Positions 44,323 through 53,845 of a stretch of DNA of 64,000 bases are shown here, in pieces. Origin of the DNA: Lysinibacillus_B sp031181585 (GTDB lineage: Bacteria; Bacillota; Bacilli; Bacillales_A; Planococcaceae). Position 1 is the first letter of the stretch, and each line of letters starts with the position of its first letter. A model generated the notes under the pieces. It saw only the letters and a program-made list of their open reading frames with translations. It ran no database searches and was not told the DNA's origin. Made by a program: the position numbers and the translations under genes. The DNA is taken from the NCBI RefSeq assembly GCF_047301505.1, contig NZ_CP154840.1, positions 2,418,001 through 2,482,000 on the forward strand. The letters run 5' to 3'.

Positions 44323-46422
44323 CTATTCTTTTTTCAACAATCTATTAGACAATAGTAAACCGATTGCACCAATTACAAGGAAGACAACCGCCCGTACTAA
44401 CAAATCAAGCGACGAAAGGTCGAAGAAAATAAGCTTTCCAATAGCGAGAATCAACAAGACAAACCCTGTTTTGATCATTAAGTCCATTTTCTGTATTCTG
44501 CCCGATAATATAAAACCGGCTGCAAAAGCGAATAATAGACATGTTGTAAATATGACATATAAAAAGTCAGGTAAATAACCCATTTCTGAAATGAAATATG
44601 CCATATTCCATAAGTTGACGAGCATAACAAGCCATCCTGTAATCAGCAGCTGCTCAAATCGAGGCTGCAGATATTTTTCATATCGATTATAAATAACCCC
44701 TTTATAATAAAGATCTAGGATGAGGGCACCCCAGACCCCCATGTAGATAAGATGCATCGCGACCTGCAAAAGGACTTCATCATAGATCGAAACGGAGGTC
44801 CATACAATCAATGTACAAAAGCTCATGATTCCAAGAAGCAGCGCTGGCAGTCCTGCACCTGCAATTTTCCGCGGCGCTACTAGAACAGCTGCACAGCTTA
44901 GTGCAATAAAGGAAATGGTGAAGTACATTGTATAGCTGTCAGAGAGATAAAATGTATCTATCTTGGCGATAAATAGGATGATCATCCAGAACGTCGCAAT
45001 TCTTGTGATTTCTTGCCAATAAATTTTCTTAAGTCCCACAGAAAGAAACGACTCCGCTTTTGCCTTCTCACTGCTATAAATCGCTGCGATGAAGTATATG
45101 ATCGCTAGCAGGTGCAGACATATTTCAAATGATTCAGCTACTTGGAAGCCGACGTAAATGAAAAATGTCGAAATAGCTAAAATCGCTGTATTTGTAATTT
45201 TCATCACAGGTGCTTGAATTCGGACTCCTAGTAAAATACCGACCACAGCTGTTGTTAAGATGATAAACGTCCTCCAATCACCATCCAGCTCCCACGCAAG
45301 TAGACCGTTTACAGCACCGATTATCGCTATAGCTGCAAAAATATCAGTTAAATTGTGCTCGCCTCGCTGCTTCATCCAAAAGGCGACAGCAGCTGTTAAC
45401 GCTATTACCAGAGTAAAGAAAATCATCTTTTCTATCTCTGTCCCAGAGAAGACATGCAAAAATGTAACACCTAAAATTCCGAAACTATACAATAGCCCTG
45501 CTTGAATTTTCGGCCATTTTCTCTCTTCTTTTGTGAGAATCCAGCCTGCAAAAAATGTCATGACAACAAGCAGCCATCCAAATGGATATACCCAGGAGTC
45601 TCCTTCCCCCATCACATAAAGAACCAAAGTGGACAGTCCGGTAAATAAGGCTGTAATATATAGTGCAATCCACTGGCGATGCTTCTTCAGCACGACCTGA
45701 ATGGCAATGAAGAGAATGACAACAAAGCCAATTACAAGTAGTGAATCAAACTCCATATATTCAAGTAAGTACGGAAGTAGAAGAGAGGTAAACATAACAA
45801 AAATCGTCAGCCCCTCGCTGCCTTTCCAGTAACATAAGAAAATACCGTATACAATATAGGCAAGGGCAATAAATAAGGCAGGCAATGTGGACATAACACC
45901 GTAAATTAATACTGCCGCCGCTGTTGCCAGTACACCGACTGCAAACGAGCCGCCGTATAGCGCTGTGTGCATCGCACGTACACTTTTCTTCTTCTTTTCT
46001 AAGAGGTATGCCAAGCCCGCAAGCCCTATCGAAGCTGCATACGAAAGAATTATTTTCATTCCGTCCGTCAACATACCATAATCACTTATTAATTTCAGCC
46101 CCCATAAAACACCTAGCACAAAAATAAACATAAACACTTTTGGCAATATAGCAACAAGCTGTTCCTCAAATGTTCGTTTTGGTTTTGCCGGTGCTTTTGG
46201 TTCCACTGTCTGTTGTTTCTCTTGTTTAGACAAGACAAGGCCTTCATGCTCACCAGCAGGTTGCTCACTCGGCTTCACGGATACCCCTTTTATCTTCTCT
46301 GGCTTCTTGAGAGCTGAGTACACGGTTTGCCGTGAAGGGTCTTTTAATACAGCAAGCTCTTTTCTTAATTGCTGCACTTCCTCTTCAAGGGCTTCGACTC
46401 TACGCTGCCATTGTTCATCCAT
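44323..46422 (-). CDS. DUF2339 polytopic membrane protein
   Basis: A 699-residue protein. A coiled coil (residues 1-25, WQRRVEALEEEVQQLRKELA) and a charged cytosolic linker lead to about 20 hydrophobic helices in repeated pairs, as in DUF2339 proteins. A conserved IGLAGLAYLLEKKKKSV-type loop is present. The function of the family is unknown; no transport motif was seen. GAGGGTGG precedes the ATG. Confidence 0.85.
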   Translation of the reverse strand: MDEQWQRRVEALEEEVQQLRKELAVLKDPSRQTVYSALKKPEKIKGVSVKPSEQPAGEHEGLVLSKQEKQQTVEPKAPAKPKRTFEEQLVAILPKVFMFIFVLGVLWGLKLISDYGMLTDGMKIILSYAASIGLAGLAYLLEKKKKSVRAMHTALYGGSFAVGVLATAAAVLIYGVMSTLPALFIALAYIVYGIFLCYWKGSEGLTIFVMFTSLLLPYLLEYMEFDSLLVIGFVVILFIAIQVVLKKHRQWIALYITALFTGLSTLVLYVMGEGDSWVYPFGWLLVVMTFFAGWILTKEERKWPKIQAGLLYSFGILGVTFLHVFSGTEIEKMIFFTLVIALTAAVAFWMKQRGEHNLTDIFAAIAIIGAVNGLLAWELDGDWRTFIILTTAVVGILLGVRIQAPVMKITNTAILAISTFFIYVGFQVAESFEICLHLLAIIYFIAAIYSSEKAKAESFLSVGLKKIYWQEITRIATFWMIILFIAKIDTFYLSDSYTMYFTISFIALSCAAVLVAPRKIAGAGLPALLLGIMSFCTLIVWTSVSIYDEVLLQVAMHLIYMGVWGALILDLYYKGVIYNRYEKYLQPRFEQLLITGWLVMLVNLWNMAYFISEMGYLPDFLYVIFTTCLLFAFAAGFILSGRIQKMDLMIKTGFVLLILAIGKLIFFDLSSLDLLVRAVVFLVIGAIGLLLSNRLLKKE

Positions 46423-46779
46423 AAATCCACCCTCTTTATCTATAAATTTCCAATTCTATTATATCAAAATATGTCTGTACTCTATCGAGTCAAAAGTCAT
46501 TTTCTAAAGGGTATCAAAAGTATGTGATATCCACTCTTAACCCTATCTGTCACTTTGTTAGTTTGTGTATTCGCCCATCACCTCTTCTGAATAATTTCGT
46601 CTCTTATTAAATAACGTTATTTATCTATTGTATTCTGCTTACTAACCGGAATGCATACTGTAATGCCTTATTAGCCGATCAATTGACATTGATAGCAGAG
46701 CAAACAGCAAAGCATTATAAGGGACGTTCATTCAGTGGGAATGTTTCCCTTTTCAAAGACTTTATAAGCTAATAAAAAA
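46423..46779. other. Intergenic stretch without recognised gene
   Basis: About 360 bases upstream of the DUF2339 gene. It must contain its promoter. No other element recognised. Confidence 0.4.
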
Positions 46780-46811
46780 AGAAGAAAGTCCACATCTGCA
46801 GACTTTCTTCT
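46780..46811 (-). terminator. Terminator of ypmR-ypmS-msrA-msrB operon
   Basis: AGAAGAAAGTC (46780-46790) pairs perfectly with GACTTTCTTCT (46801-46811); a run of T residues follows on the minus strand, 35 bases after msrB. Confidence 0.85.
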
Positions 46812-46845
46812 TACGATAGCTAGTTCTTACTGTCTGTATGCATTT

Positions 46846-47274
46846 TTACTCAAATAATGACTTGTACTCTCCGTACCCTTCTTCTTCTAGACGCCCGACT
46901 GGTACAAAGCGGAGAGCTGCCGAGTTAATACAGTAGCGCAGTCCCCCAAGCTCTTTGGGACCATCCGGAAATACATGGCCAAGATGTGAATCAGCCGTTT
47001 TGCTTCGAACTTCTACACGACGCATACCGAAAGAAGTATCGAAATGTTCAGTAACTTCCGGTGCTTCAATCGGTTTAGAGAATGCTGGCCATCCACATCC
47101 CGCATCGTACTTGTCCTTCGAGCTAAACAAAGGCTTACCAGACACGATATCTACATAGATCCCTTCGTCAAAATGCTGATCAAATTCATTTTGGAATGGT
47201 GGTTCAGTACCTTTCTCCTGTGTCACATAATACTGCATGTCTGTCAATTCTTTAAGTCGTTTCTCTTTATCCAT
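46846..47274 (-). CDS. msrB: Methionine-R-sulfoxide reductase MsrB
   Basis: A 142-residue enzyme that reduces the R form of methionine sulfoxide. It has KYDAGCGWPAF and the catalytic Cys in RYCINSAALRF. The zinc-binding CxxC pairs are absent. ATG 47274 follows GGGGGA; a long upstream extension is not supported. It overlaps msrA by 8 bases. Confidence 0.95.
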   Translation of the reverse strand: MDKEKRLKELTDMQYYVTQEKGTEPPFQNEFDQHFDEGIYVDIVSGKPLFSSKDKYDAGCGWPAFSKPIEAPEVTEHFDTSFGMRRVEVRSKTADSHLGHVFPDGPKELGGLRYCINSAALRFVPVGRLEEEGYGEYKSLFE

Positions 47275-47794
47275 TTGAATTCCCCCAATGCTTATCAATA
47301 AATGCTGCTCGACCTGACCCGACCGAGTAGCGATTGTAATGTGCTGGATTTTTCTTGTAATAGTGCTGATGGTAATCCTCAGCAGGGTAAAAAGGCTTTG
47401 CCTCACGAATTTTTACGGCAATAGGTGCATGGAATTTCCCAGAGGCATCAAGCTCATTCTTTACACGCTCTGCAATCTCCCGCTGCTCTTCATCATGATA
47501 GAAAATAGCCGTCGTATACGACTCTCCCCGATCATAAAACTGGCCACCCGCATCTGTTGGATCAATCAGTGTGAAATATAGCTTCACTAAGTCCTCATAA
47601 GGATACACTTCTGGATCAAACGTTATTTGAACTGCTTCTAAATGCCCCGTCGTTTCACTGCATACTTGTTCATATGTTGGATTTTCGACATGCCCTCCTG
47701 TATATCCTGAAATGACACTCTCAATACCTGGCTGCTCGTCAAACGGCTTGACCATGCACCAAAAGCATCCTCCGGCGAATGTTGCTACTGCCAT
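47267..47794 (-). CDS. msrA: Methionine-S-sulfoxide reductase MsrA
   Basis: A 175-residue enzyme with the catalytic GGCFWC motif near its start (Cys at position 11) and YTGGHVENPTYEQVCS. It repairs the S form of methionine sulfoxide in proteins. AGGAGGG precedes the ATG. Twelve bases after ypmS. Confidence 0.96.
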   Translation of the reverse strand: MAVATFAGGCFWCMVKPFDEQPGIESVISGYTGGHVENPTYEQVCSETTGHLEAVQITFDPEVYPYEDLVKLYFTLIDPTDAGGQFYDRGESYTTAIFYHDEEQREIAERVKNELDASGKFHAPIAVKIREAKPFYPAEDYHQHYYKKNPAHYNRYSVGSGRAAFIDKHWGNSNG

Positions 47795-47806
47795 CTCTAT
47801 TCCCTC

Positions 47807-48373
47807 CTATTCTGCTGGAACAACAATTTCCAATACAATATGGTCTTTTGGTAAATCAATCTCCTTCGCTCTTACCCGTGAACCTGATGCAATATTAATG
47901 CGTGATAAATCTACAAAAATTTCCTCATCATTCGGGATGACAGTAATCCATGACGGAAATTCAATGGAGTCCTGCATGAGCTTCAGCACTGTTTTAGGCG
48001 GGATATTCAGTTTCCCGACATTTACAGCGGTTTGTTTTAAAACAATATTTCCTTCATCAACGACTGGATTGAAATCCATCGCGATCGGCACATCTACACC
48101 AAATACTGTCAATGTACTGAAAAGCTGTATTTGGTTATTTACCTCAATTTCAACAGGCAAGGGAGATTTATTGAGGCTATCACCTAAGTACTGCTTGGCG
48201 ATCGCCTCGAATTCTTTTGCTGTTGTTTGAACTGTAATAACATTTCCTTCTACCTCAGCTGGTTTAGGTCTTGCTACATCCTCTGTATCTGCAATTGCTA
48301 AATACAGTATCCCTGCTACTGCTAATACGATAGCACCGGCCAATGTAAAAAAGGCCACTTTCCATAAATTCAC
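47807..48373 (-). CDS. ypmS: YpmS family protein (DUF2140)
   Basis: A 188-residue protein with one N-terminal transmembrane helix (about 5-25) and an outside domain of the DUF2140/YpmS type (DLSRINIASGSRVRAKEIDL). GTG 48373 was chosen because GAGGAG is 8 bases upstream. Unknown function; conserved with ypmR and msr genes in Bacillales. Confidence 0.88.
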   Translation of the reverse strand: MNLWKVAFFTLAGAIVLAVAGILYLAIADTEDVARPKPAEVEGNVITVQTTAKEFEAIAKQYLGDSLNKSPLPVEIEVNNQIQLFSTLTVFGVDVPIAMDFNPVVDEGNIVLKQTAVNVGKLNIPPKTVLKLMQDSIEFPSWITVIPNDEEIFVDLSRINIASGSRVRAKEIDLPKDHIVLEIVVPAE

Positions 48374-48378
48374 AACTA

Positions 48379-49311
48379 TCACTCCTCAAACCCAATCCGG
48401 CCTGTTGACATTTCTTCAATATCGCATACTTTCATATACTGAATGATTCTCGTCGTCATCCGGTCATATCCACTTGCATTTGGATGAAAGAAATCAGTAT
48501 GATATACCATTTCCTCATTTGTTTCAAATAAATCAGATGTTGGGACAAAACATGCATTTTGATCATCAGAAGCAATTTGAGCGATAGTCATATTCCATTC
48601 ATCAATGATTGTTTCAAATGGGGTATACTCATCCGTAATAATGGAGAAAGGATTATAAAATCCGATTAAAATGATTGGCACTTCGCTATTTCGTTTGCGG
48701 ATTTCCTCTACGATTTTTCTGTAGCGCTTCTCAAACTTCAGCATTTCTTTATCGAACATTTCCTTTTTCAAAGAGAAAAGATCCTTTTTCACAATCTTCA
48801 TGACATCATTTCCACCCATTGTCACTGTCACTAAATCAGCCTCTGCTAACTCCTCATCATAATGCCCTTTTTTTACAAGCGATAATAGCTGATCACTACG
48901 GCGACCATTCTTTCCGCGATTATCAAGCTCTACCTCCGAAACAGCCGGCCATTCTTCAATCGCTTTAGAAAGGCGCTTTGTATAGCCATATTTCCCTGTC
49001 TCATCTCCAATACCCCTTGTTAGCGAATCACCTAAGGCCAAATATTGTATTGGCTCGGCATCTGTTTCTTTTCTTGTTCCCCATTCTAATTGGAAAACAG
49101 ACTCCATCAATTCCTTCAGTTTACTTTTTTCTTCTACTTCCTCTAGCTGCTCGGCAATTTCTTCAGGTGTATAGACCTCTATCTGCTCTGTTTGCTCTTC
49201 TACACTTTCTTCATCCGGCGGATTGTTCGCAGGCTGAGCCTCATCTATTGTAATATAATTGCATCCAGACAGGACGGCTGCAAGAAATGCTGTTGCTAAC
49301 AATCTCCACAT
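48379..49311 (-). CDS. ypmR: SGNH/GDSL-family lipoprotein hydrolase (YpmR-like)
   Basis: A 310-residue surface lipoprotein (lipobox LSGC, Cys at residue 17) with a GDSL esterase fold: nucleophile Ser in ALGDSLTRGIGD, Gly in NRGKNGRRSDQL, Asn in TMGGNDV and the catalytic Asp/His in HTDFFHPNASGY. It probably cleaves an ester on an envelope lipid or polysaccharide. First gene of a ypmR-ypmS-msrA-msrB unit. Confidence 0.9.
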   Translation of the reverse strand: MWRLLATAFLAAVLSGCNYITIDEAQPANNPPDEESVEEQTEQIEVYTPEEIAEQLEEVEEKSKLKELMESVFQLEWGTRKETDAEPIQYLALGDSLTRGIGDETGKYGYTKRLSKAIEEWPAVSEVELDNRGKNGRRSDQLLSLVKKGHYDEELAEADLVTVTMGGNDVMKIVKKDLFSLKKEMFDKEMLKFEKRYRKIVEEIRKRNSEVPIILIGFYNPFSIITDEYTPFETIIDEWNMTIAQIASDDQNACFVPTSDLFETNEEMVYHTDFFHPNASGYDRMTTRIIQYMKVCDIEEMSTGRIGFEE

Positions 49312-49908
49312 GCTAAAACTCCCTTAACCACGATGTATTTCCATTATAAATACCTACGCGACATATTAAAAGCACGCAATCTTATAAGAACCTAAAAATA
49401 CTTCCTATGTCTTTGTTACCCTTATGGCTGATTTAACGGCAGCCAGTCTCAAGGAAGATAAGAATCCACTAGAGAGCATATTCTGCTCATCAGCAGTCTC
49501 AAACTTAACCTGCTTATCTTTCCACATATTTTTAACTTACCCCCAGGTCATCTGCAATGCATACTTTTTATCTTGCTTTGAAAAACGTACCTAACTCTCT
49601 TATCAAAGAAGAACGATAAATAATCGACTTTCCCTATACTCTTCCAAAGGAATTATTTGCGATTTAATGAAACCCTTATTCTTTTCTATATTATGGTCAG
49701 AATTCCTAAAATAAAGCAGGAAATTTCAAAATCCATGCCCCTTATACAAACACCGTAAGTAAACTTGTCTCGTATTCTCGGTGCTGTTATTTCATTATCG
49801 TATTTTATGAAAGTATGTGGAGTTTACATAGCACTGGCTTATTCTACCTATACCTGATTCCGAGCAATTATACACTTTTTTATTATGTCGAAATAATATC
49901 TACTGCAA
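49312..49908. other. Long intergenic stretch
   Basis: About 600 A/T-rich bases without a supported gene. It holds the promoter of ypmR. No riboswitch or repeat was recognised. Confidence 0.45.
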
Positions 49909-49952
49909 AAAAGAGCATCCATTTCTTGTGTCCAAGAAATGTGATACTCTTT
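49909..49952 (-). terminator. Terminator of degV-family gene
   Basis: A long stem (AAGAGCATCCATTTCTTG with CAAGAAATGTGATACTCTT, small bulges) is followed by T residues on the minus strand. Confidence 0.7.
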
Positions 49953-50032
49953 GAATAAATTGAGCGCCTAAAAAATTACTCAGTGGATCATCGCTTCTTT
50001 TAAAGCTAAGCAGTCCTTATCTTTCTACTGTT

Positions 50033-50869
50033 TTATTCCGCATAGTACATGAAACCAATTGCACCAGGGCCTGTATGCGTGCTAATAATAGGTGATGTAA
50101 AGGCTATATCAATATCTGTAAAACCTGTTTCCTTTACAAGATCAAGTAACGGATTCCCCATTGTCTGTAACCCCTCTGCATGCGAGAGTCCTATACCCTT
50201 TACCACCTTGCCCGCAGTATCTTTTTGGAACTGTTCAAATAAGTACTTTACAACTTGCTTATGGCTCCGTGCTTTTGATACCGGCGTAAATTCCCCCGTA
50301 TCCAAGCTTCCGATTGGCTTAATATTCAATAAGGAACCAAACATTGCCTTACCTTTACCAATACGGCCGCCTTTTACCATGTTTTCAAGTGTGTCCAGCA
50401 CTACAAACAGGCGCGAATTTTTGCGCACTTCATCAACACGTGCAGCAATTTCTCCAACTGTTCCTCCAGCATTACGTACTTTTGCAGCCTCACGCACCTG
50501 AAATGCCAAGGCCCATGCAATATAGCGTGAATCAATGACTGTTACATCTGAATCCGTCATCTCCGCTGCCTGACGTGCGGATTGGACTGTTCCACTCATT
50601 CCTCCAGTCATATGAATCGAAATGATTTGGTCGCCGTCCTTCCCAAGTTCATCGTATAATTCCTTGAACTTTCCGGGAGCAGGCTGTGACGATTTCGGTA
50701 ATTCTTTTGAATTTTCCATCAGCTGTAAAAATGATGCCGGTTCAATATCCACCCCATCTATATACGTTTTTCCATCAATTTGAATAGTAAGGGGAACGAC
50801 GTGTATTTGATATTTTTCAATTTCTGTTTTCGTTAAATCACAAGTTGAATCCGTTACAATATGAATCAT
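50033..50869 (-). CDS. DegV-family fatty-acid-binding protein
   Basis: A 278-residue two-domain protein. Marks: IVTDSTCDL, GMSGTVQSARQAAE, STHTGPGAIG. DegV/FakB proteins bind a fatty acid and present it to the FakA kinase. ATG 50869 is well spaced from AAAGGATG; an upstream GTG was rejected. No fakA nearby. Confidence 0.92.
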   Translation of the reverse strand: MIHIVTDSTCDLTKTEIEKYQIHVVPLTIQIDGKTYIDGVDIEPASFLQLMENSKELPKSSQPAPGKFKELYDELGKDGDQIISIHMTGGMSGTVQSARQAAEMTDSDVTVIDSRYIAWALAFQVREAAKVRNAGGTVGEIAARVDEVRKNSRLFVVLDTLENMVKGGRIGKGKAMFGSLLNIKPIGSLDTGEFTPVSKARSHKQVVKYLFEQFQKDTAGKVVKGIGLSHAEGLQTMGNPLLDLVKETGFTDIDIAFTSPIISTHTGPGAIGFMYYAE

Positions 50870-50965
50870 TGTTGACACATCCTTTATTCTCTTCACTTTA
50901 TTATATGTAGTTTAATATTCCCATTCAATATGACAAGTGTCATCCAATATAGACAACCACACACT

Positions 50966-52036
50966 TTACTCTTGTCTAAGCCATAATTCATTTGTTTCAG
51001 GAACCAATTCTATCGCATAATCATCAAATAAATGCTTGCACGCAAATACTATATCCTGCTTCACCGCAAGCATGACTCCCCCATCATTTGTATTCACAAA
51101 ATAACGGATAAATAAACGATACGAACCCGGTCTAAAGTCGTCAATCGCCACATGAATAATATCTTTTTCTGTCTGAGGGTGCAGTGTAATTTGCTCGCGG
51201 ATTTTTTCGACTAACGCTCGAAGCCTTTCCTCATCGTTTGAGGAGGAAACATAGAAATTCTGCTCACACTTGCGCTTTGTTCGTTTGCTTAAATTATAAA
51301 TTGGCCGGTTCACTAAATATGCATTAGGTATATATACCAGGCCCTTATCGCCAGTCTGAATCAGTGTACTCCGAAGATTAATGTCTTCCACAATTCCATC
51401 AATTTTATTATCCTCTGTAGCAATCCAATCCCCGATTTGAAACGGTTTATCCAAGGCCACACTCATCCCGCCGAATAAATGCCCTAAAGTATCACGGACA
51501 CCGAATGCAATGGCTACCCCTGTAAGACCGATCCCTGTTAGAAAGCCATTAAGATTAAAATCCCATAGAGATGCAATTGAAAACATTGCTATTACCATGA
51601 TGAGCACTTTACTGATACGAAGAAAGAACGGTGTTAATAAATCCTGATCCTTTCCCGTATGTACGCGCTCGGGATTTTTCAAATAGAATGTCAGCACATC
51701 ATAAATTCCTTTGAAAGCATAGTAAAACATGATCGATAAAAAGAAGTTTTTCGTCGATCGATGAGTAAACAGCCATGTTTCGATAAGCACAGACAAGCTT
51801 AAAATTATGAGCACCGCCATAAAAGCATGCCGAATTGCTTTATTGAATTGTTCAACGATATCAGCGATTACCGGGCTTCCTTTTGCTCGAATAAAACGGC
51901 CGAAAAACGAAATACCCGGCTTTAGAATATATCTTTGGACAAGGAAGCCTGCAATGATAATAACAACTGCAATGACTCCATCCATCCATGTCGGCGGCTC
52001 AATATTTGGCAGCAGCCATCGGAATGATTCCCACAT
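50966..52036 (-). CDS. Small-conductance mechanosensitive channel (MscS family)
   Basis: About 356 residues with three to four N-terminal helices and the MscS core: the pore helix LTGIGLTGVAIAFGVRDTLGHLFGGMSVALDKPFQIGD region and cytosolic beta domain. It opens when the membrane is stretched and lets solutes out. ATG 52036 was chosen, but a GTG three codons upstream is also possible. Confidence 0.9.
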   Translation of the reverse strand: MWESFRWLLPNIEPPTWMDGVIAVVIIIAGFLVQRYILKPGISFFGRFIRAKGSPVIADIVEQFNKAIRHAFMAVLIILSLSVLIETWLFTHRSTKNFFLSIMFYYAFKGIYDVLTFYLKNPERVHTGKDQDLLTPFFLRISKVLIMVIAMFSIASLWDFNLNGFLTGIGLTGVAIAFGVRDTLGHLFGGMSVALDKPFQIGDWIATEDNKIDGIVEDINLRSTLIQTGDKGLVYIPNAYLVNRPIYNLSKRTKRKCEQNFYVSSSNDEERLRALVEKIREQITLHPQTEKDIIHVAIDDFRPGSYRLFIRYFVNTNDGGVMLAVKQDIVFACKHLFDDYAIELVPETNELWLRQE

Positions 52037-52325
52037 TAAATTCACCTACTCCAACTAGAATGCGTTAGAATCATAGCATGGCGGCACTGGTTTTCACAAT
52101 TAATCACAATCAAAAAGTCCCAAACATTGCATTCGTTTGAGACTAAATTTGTCACTTTTATATTTGCTGTCTTAGTTTTCGGCAACCCTTAAGTAATTAT
52201 CTGGCCATTGAACCGAAACTTTTCTCTTCCTATTTTTGCACATCCATTTTATGGTATACCTAACTAACAACCTGGTTGTAAGCATAAAAAGTGGACAGCA
52301 AATTATGCTATCCACCTGCCGTTAC

Positions 52326-52646
52326 CTATTTTGAGATTTCTGCTGCTACTTTAGCGACAATGATTTGACTTCTAATCATCGGAGAATCTGAATCAGCTTC
52401 TCCACCTTCTGGACGCTTATGAGCCTGTTTAAATGCATCTGAAGATCTCCATGCTTCAAATGATTGTTCGTTGTCCCAATACATGACAACATTCATTTCA
52501 TCATACTCTTCAAATTGTGTTGAGACTAATACTTCTACACGATGGAAGCCTTCAAACGTTTGCAATGGACCTGGTTTCGCGAACATCGGTGCCATTTTTT
52601 CTCCCATTCCCTTTTTCACATGGATTCTGTTTGTTACTGTAATCAT
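52326..52646 (-). CDS. IsdG/HmoB-type heme monooxygenase
   Basis: A 106-residue ABM-fold protein. The catalytic triad known for IsdG is present: Asn6 (TVTNRI), Trp66 (FEAWRSS) and His76 (KQAHKRP). It opens heme to release iron. AAGGAG precedes the ATG. A near-consensus Fur box lies 42 bases upstream, so iron likely represses it. Single gene. Confidence 0.92.
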   Translation of the reverse strand: MITVTNRIHVKKGMGEKMAPMFAKPGPLQTFEGFHRVEVLVSTQFEEYDEMNVVMYWDNEQSFEAWRSSDAFKQAHKRPEGGEADSDSPMIRSQIIVAKVAAEISK

Positions 52647-52687
52647 AGTAAACTCGTCTCCTTATTAAAAAATCAAACACTTTTAAC

Positions 52688-52706
52688 GAGAATGATTATC
52701 ATTCAA
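52688..52706 (-). promoter_or_regulatory. Fur box
   Basis: GAGAATGATTATCATTCAA matches 15 of 19 positions of the Fur consensus GATAATGATTATCATTATC, with a perfect AATGATTATCATT core. It lies in the promoter region of the heme monooxygenase gene. Confidence 0.8.
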
Positions 52707-52834
52707 TTTCATTAAATCACATTTGTTACACTAGTGCAACTATTAGCTTCTATAAATTTCCTCTATCCAAAGCTTCTCCTTTTACAGAATTGAAGCAAAA
52801 AGTTGAATCAAAAGTACATTATGCCCTCATTATA

Positions 52835-52868
52835 AAAGGGCACGTCCATTATAAATGACGCGCCCTTT
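52835..52868 (-). terminator. Terminator of prsA
   Basis: AAAGGGCACGTC (52835-52846) pairs with GACGCGCCCTTT (52857-52868) with one imperfect pair; T residues follow on the minus strand. Confidence 0.85.
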
Positions 52869-52891
52869 CGTAGAAATATCATCTGATAACT

Positions 52892-53782
52892 TTATTTCTC
52901 AAACAAAGAAGTTTTGATATCATATTCTTCCATCTTTTCTTCAACCCATGCCGAATATTGTTCATTTACACGCTCTTCAACCAGCTTCTCACGTGCTTCC
53001 TCTTTTGAGGATTCAAAATCAGCTTCCACAGCTTCCTTTTTATCCGTTACTTTAATGATATGATAACCATGTTCCGTCTTCACAGGTGTTTTGCTCACTT
53101 CGCCAACTTCCATAGCAAACGCAGCCTTTTCGAACTCTTCTACCATTTGGCCGCTGCTAAAGTATCCTAACTCGCCGCCATTTTCAGCGCTTGCAGTGTC
53201 CGTTGAGTAATCATGCGCAAGTTCAGCAAAATCCTCTCCAGCATTCAACTTCTCAAGAACTTCATTTGCAGTTGCTTCATCTTCTACTAGGATATGGCTT
53301 GCCTCAACCTGTGCTTCTGTATTAAAGCTTTCTTTATTCTCCTCAAAGTAAGCTTTTACATCTTCCTCTGTAATGCCGATATAATCTTCCATTACTTTTA
53401 ACGTTAACAAATAGTTTTCAATATCTTTCTCAATATCCTCTTTTGTCATGTTAAATTCTTCGAGGCCTTTCAAAAGAGCATCTTCTCCGCCATAGGATTG
53501 TGTGTATGTTTTGTATTCTTCTTCTATTTCTTTATCCGATACTTTAATATCTAGCTTTTTTGCTTCCAACTCAACGATTTTATTCGTAACGAGTGAATCT
53601 AGTGCAGTTGTTCCATATTGGCTTTGTAATAGTTTATTTAATTCCCCTTCAGTAATCTTTTCGTCATTAACAGTCGCTACAGTGCGAGAATCTCCTCCAT
53701 CAGAACATCCGACTAAAAATGCCGATAAAGCAATTGGTGCAGCCACCATTTTTAATATTTTTTTGAAACGCTTCTGATCCAT
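52892..53782 (-). CDS. prsA: PrsA foldase, peptidyl-prolyl isomerase lipoprotein
   Basis: A 296-residue lipoprotein (lipobox LVGC, Cys at residue 21) with a parvulin domain (VEASHILVEDEATANEVLEK to HGYHIIKVTDKK) flanked by chaperone helices. It helps secreted proteins fold outside the membrane. ATG 53782 lies 8 bases after GGAGG; an upstream extension has no site. It follows a two-component system. Confidence 0.93.
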   Translation of the reverse strand: MDQKRFKKILKMVAAPIALSAFLVGCSDGGDSRTVATVNDEKITEGELNKLLQSQYGTTALDSLVTNKIVELEAKKLDIKVSDKEIEEEYKTYTQSYGGEDALLKGLEEFNMTKEDIEKDIENYLLTLKVMEDYIGITEEDVKAYFEENKESFNTEAQVEASHILVEDEATANEVLEKLNAGEDFAELAHDYSTDTASAENGGELGYFSSGQMVEEFEKAAFAMEVGEVSKTPVKTEHGYHIIKVTDKKEAVEADFESSKEEAREKLVEERVNEQYSAWVEEKMEEYDIKTSLFEK

Positions 53783-53845
53783 TTTCATTTCCTCCAGCAA
53801 TTGTATTTCCCTTATATTGTACCAATTTAATGTGTCAGGCATACG

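Noticed and set aside
47275..47406. N-terminal extension of MsrB
   Set aside because: It lies inside msrA in another frame and is not MsrB-like; GGGGGA supports ATG 47274.
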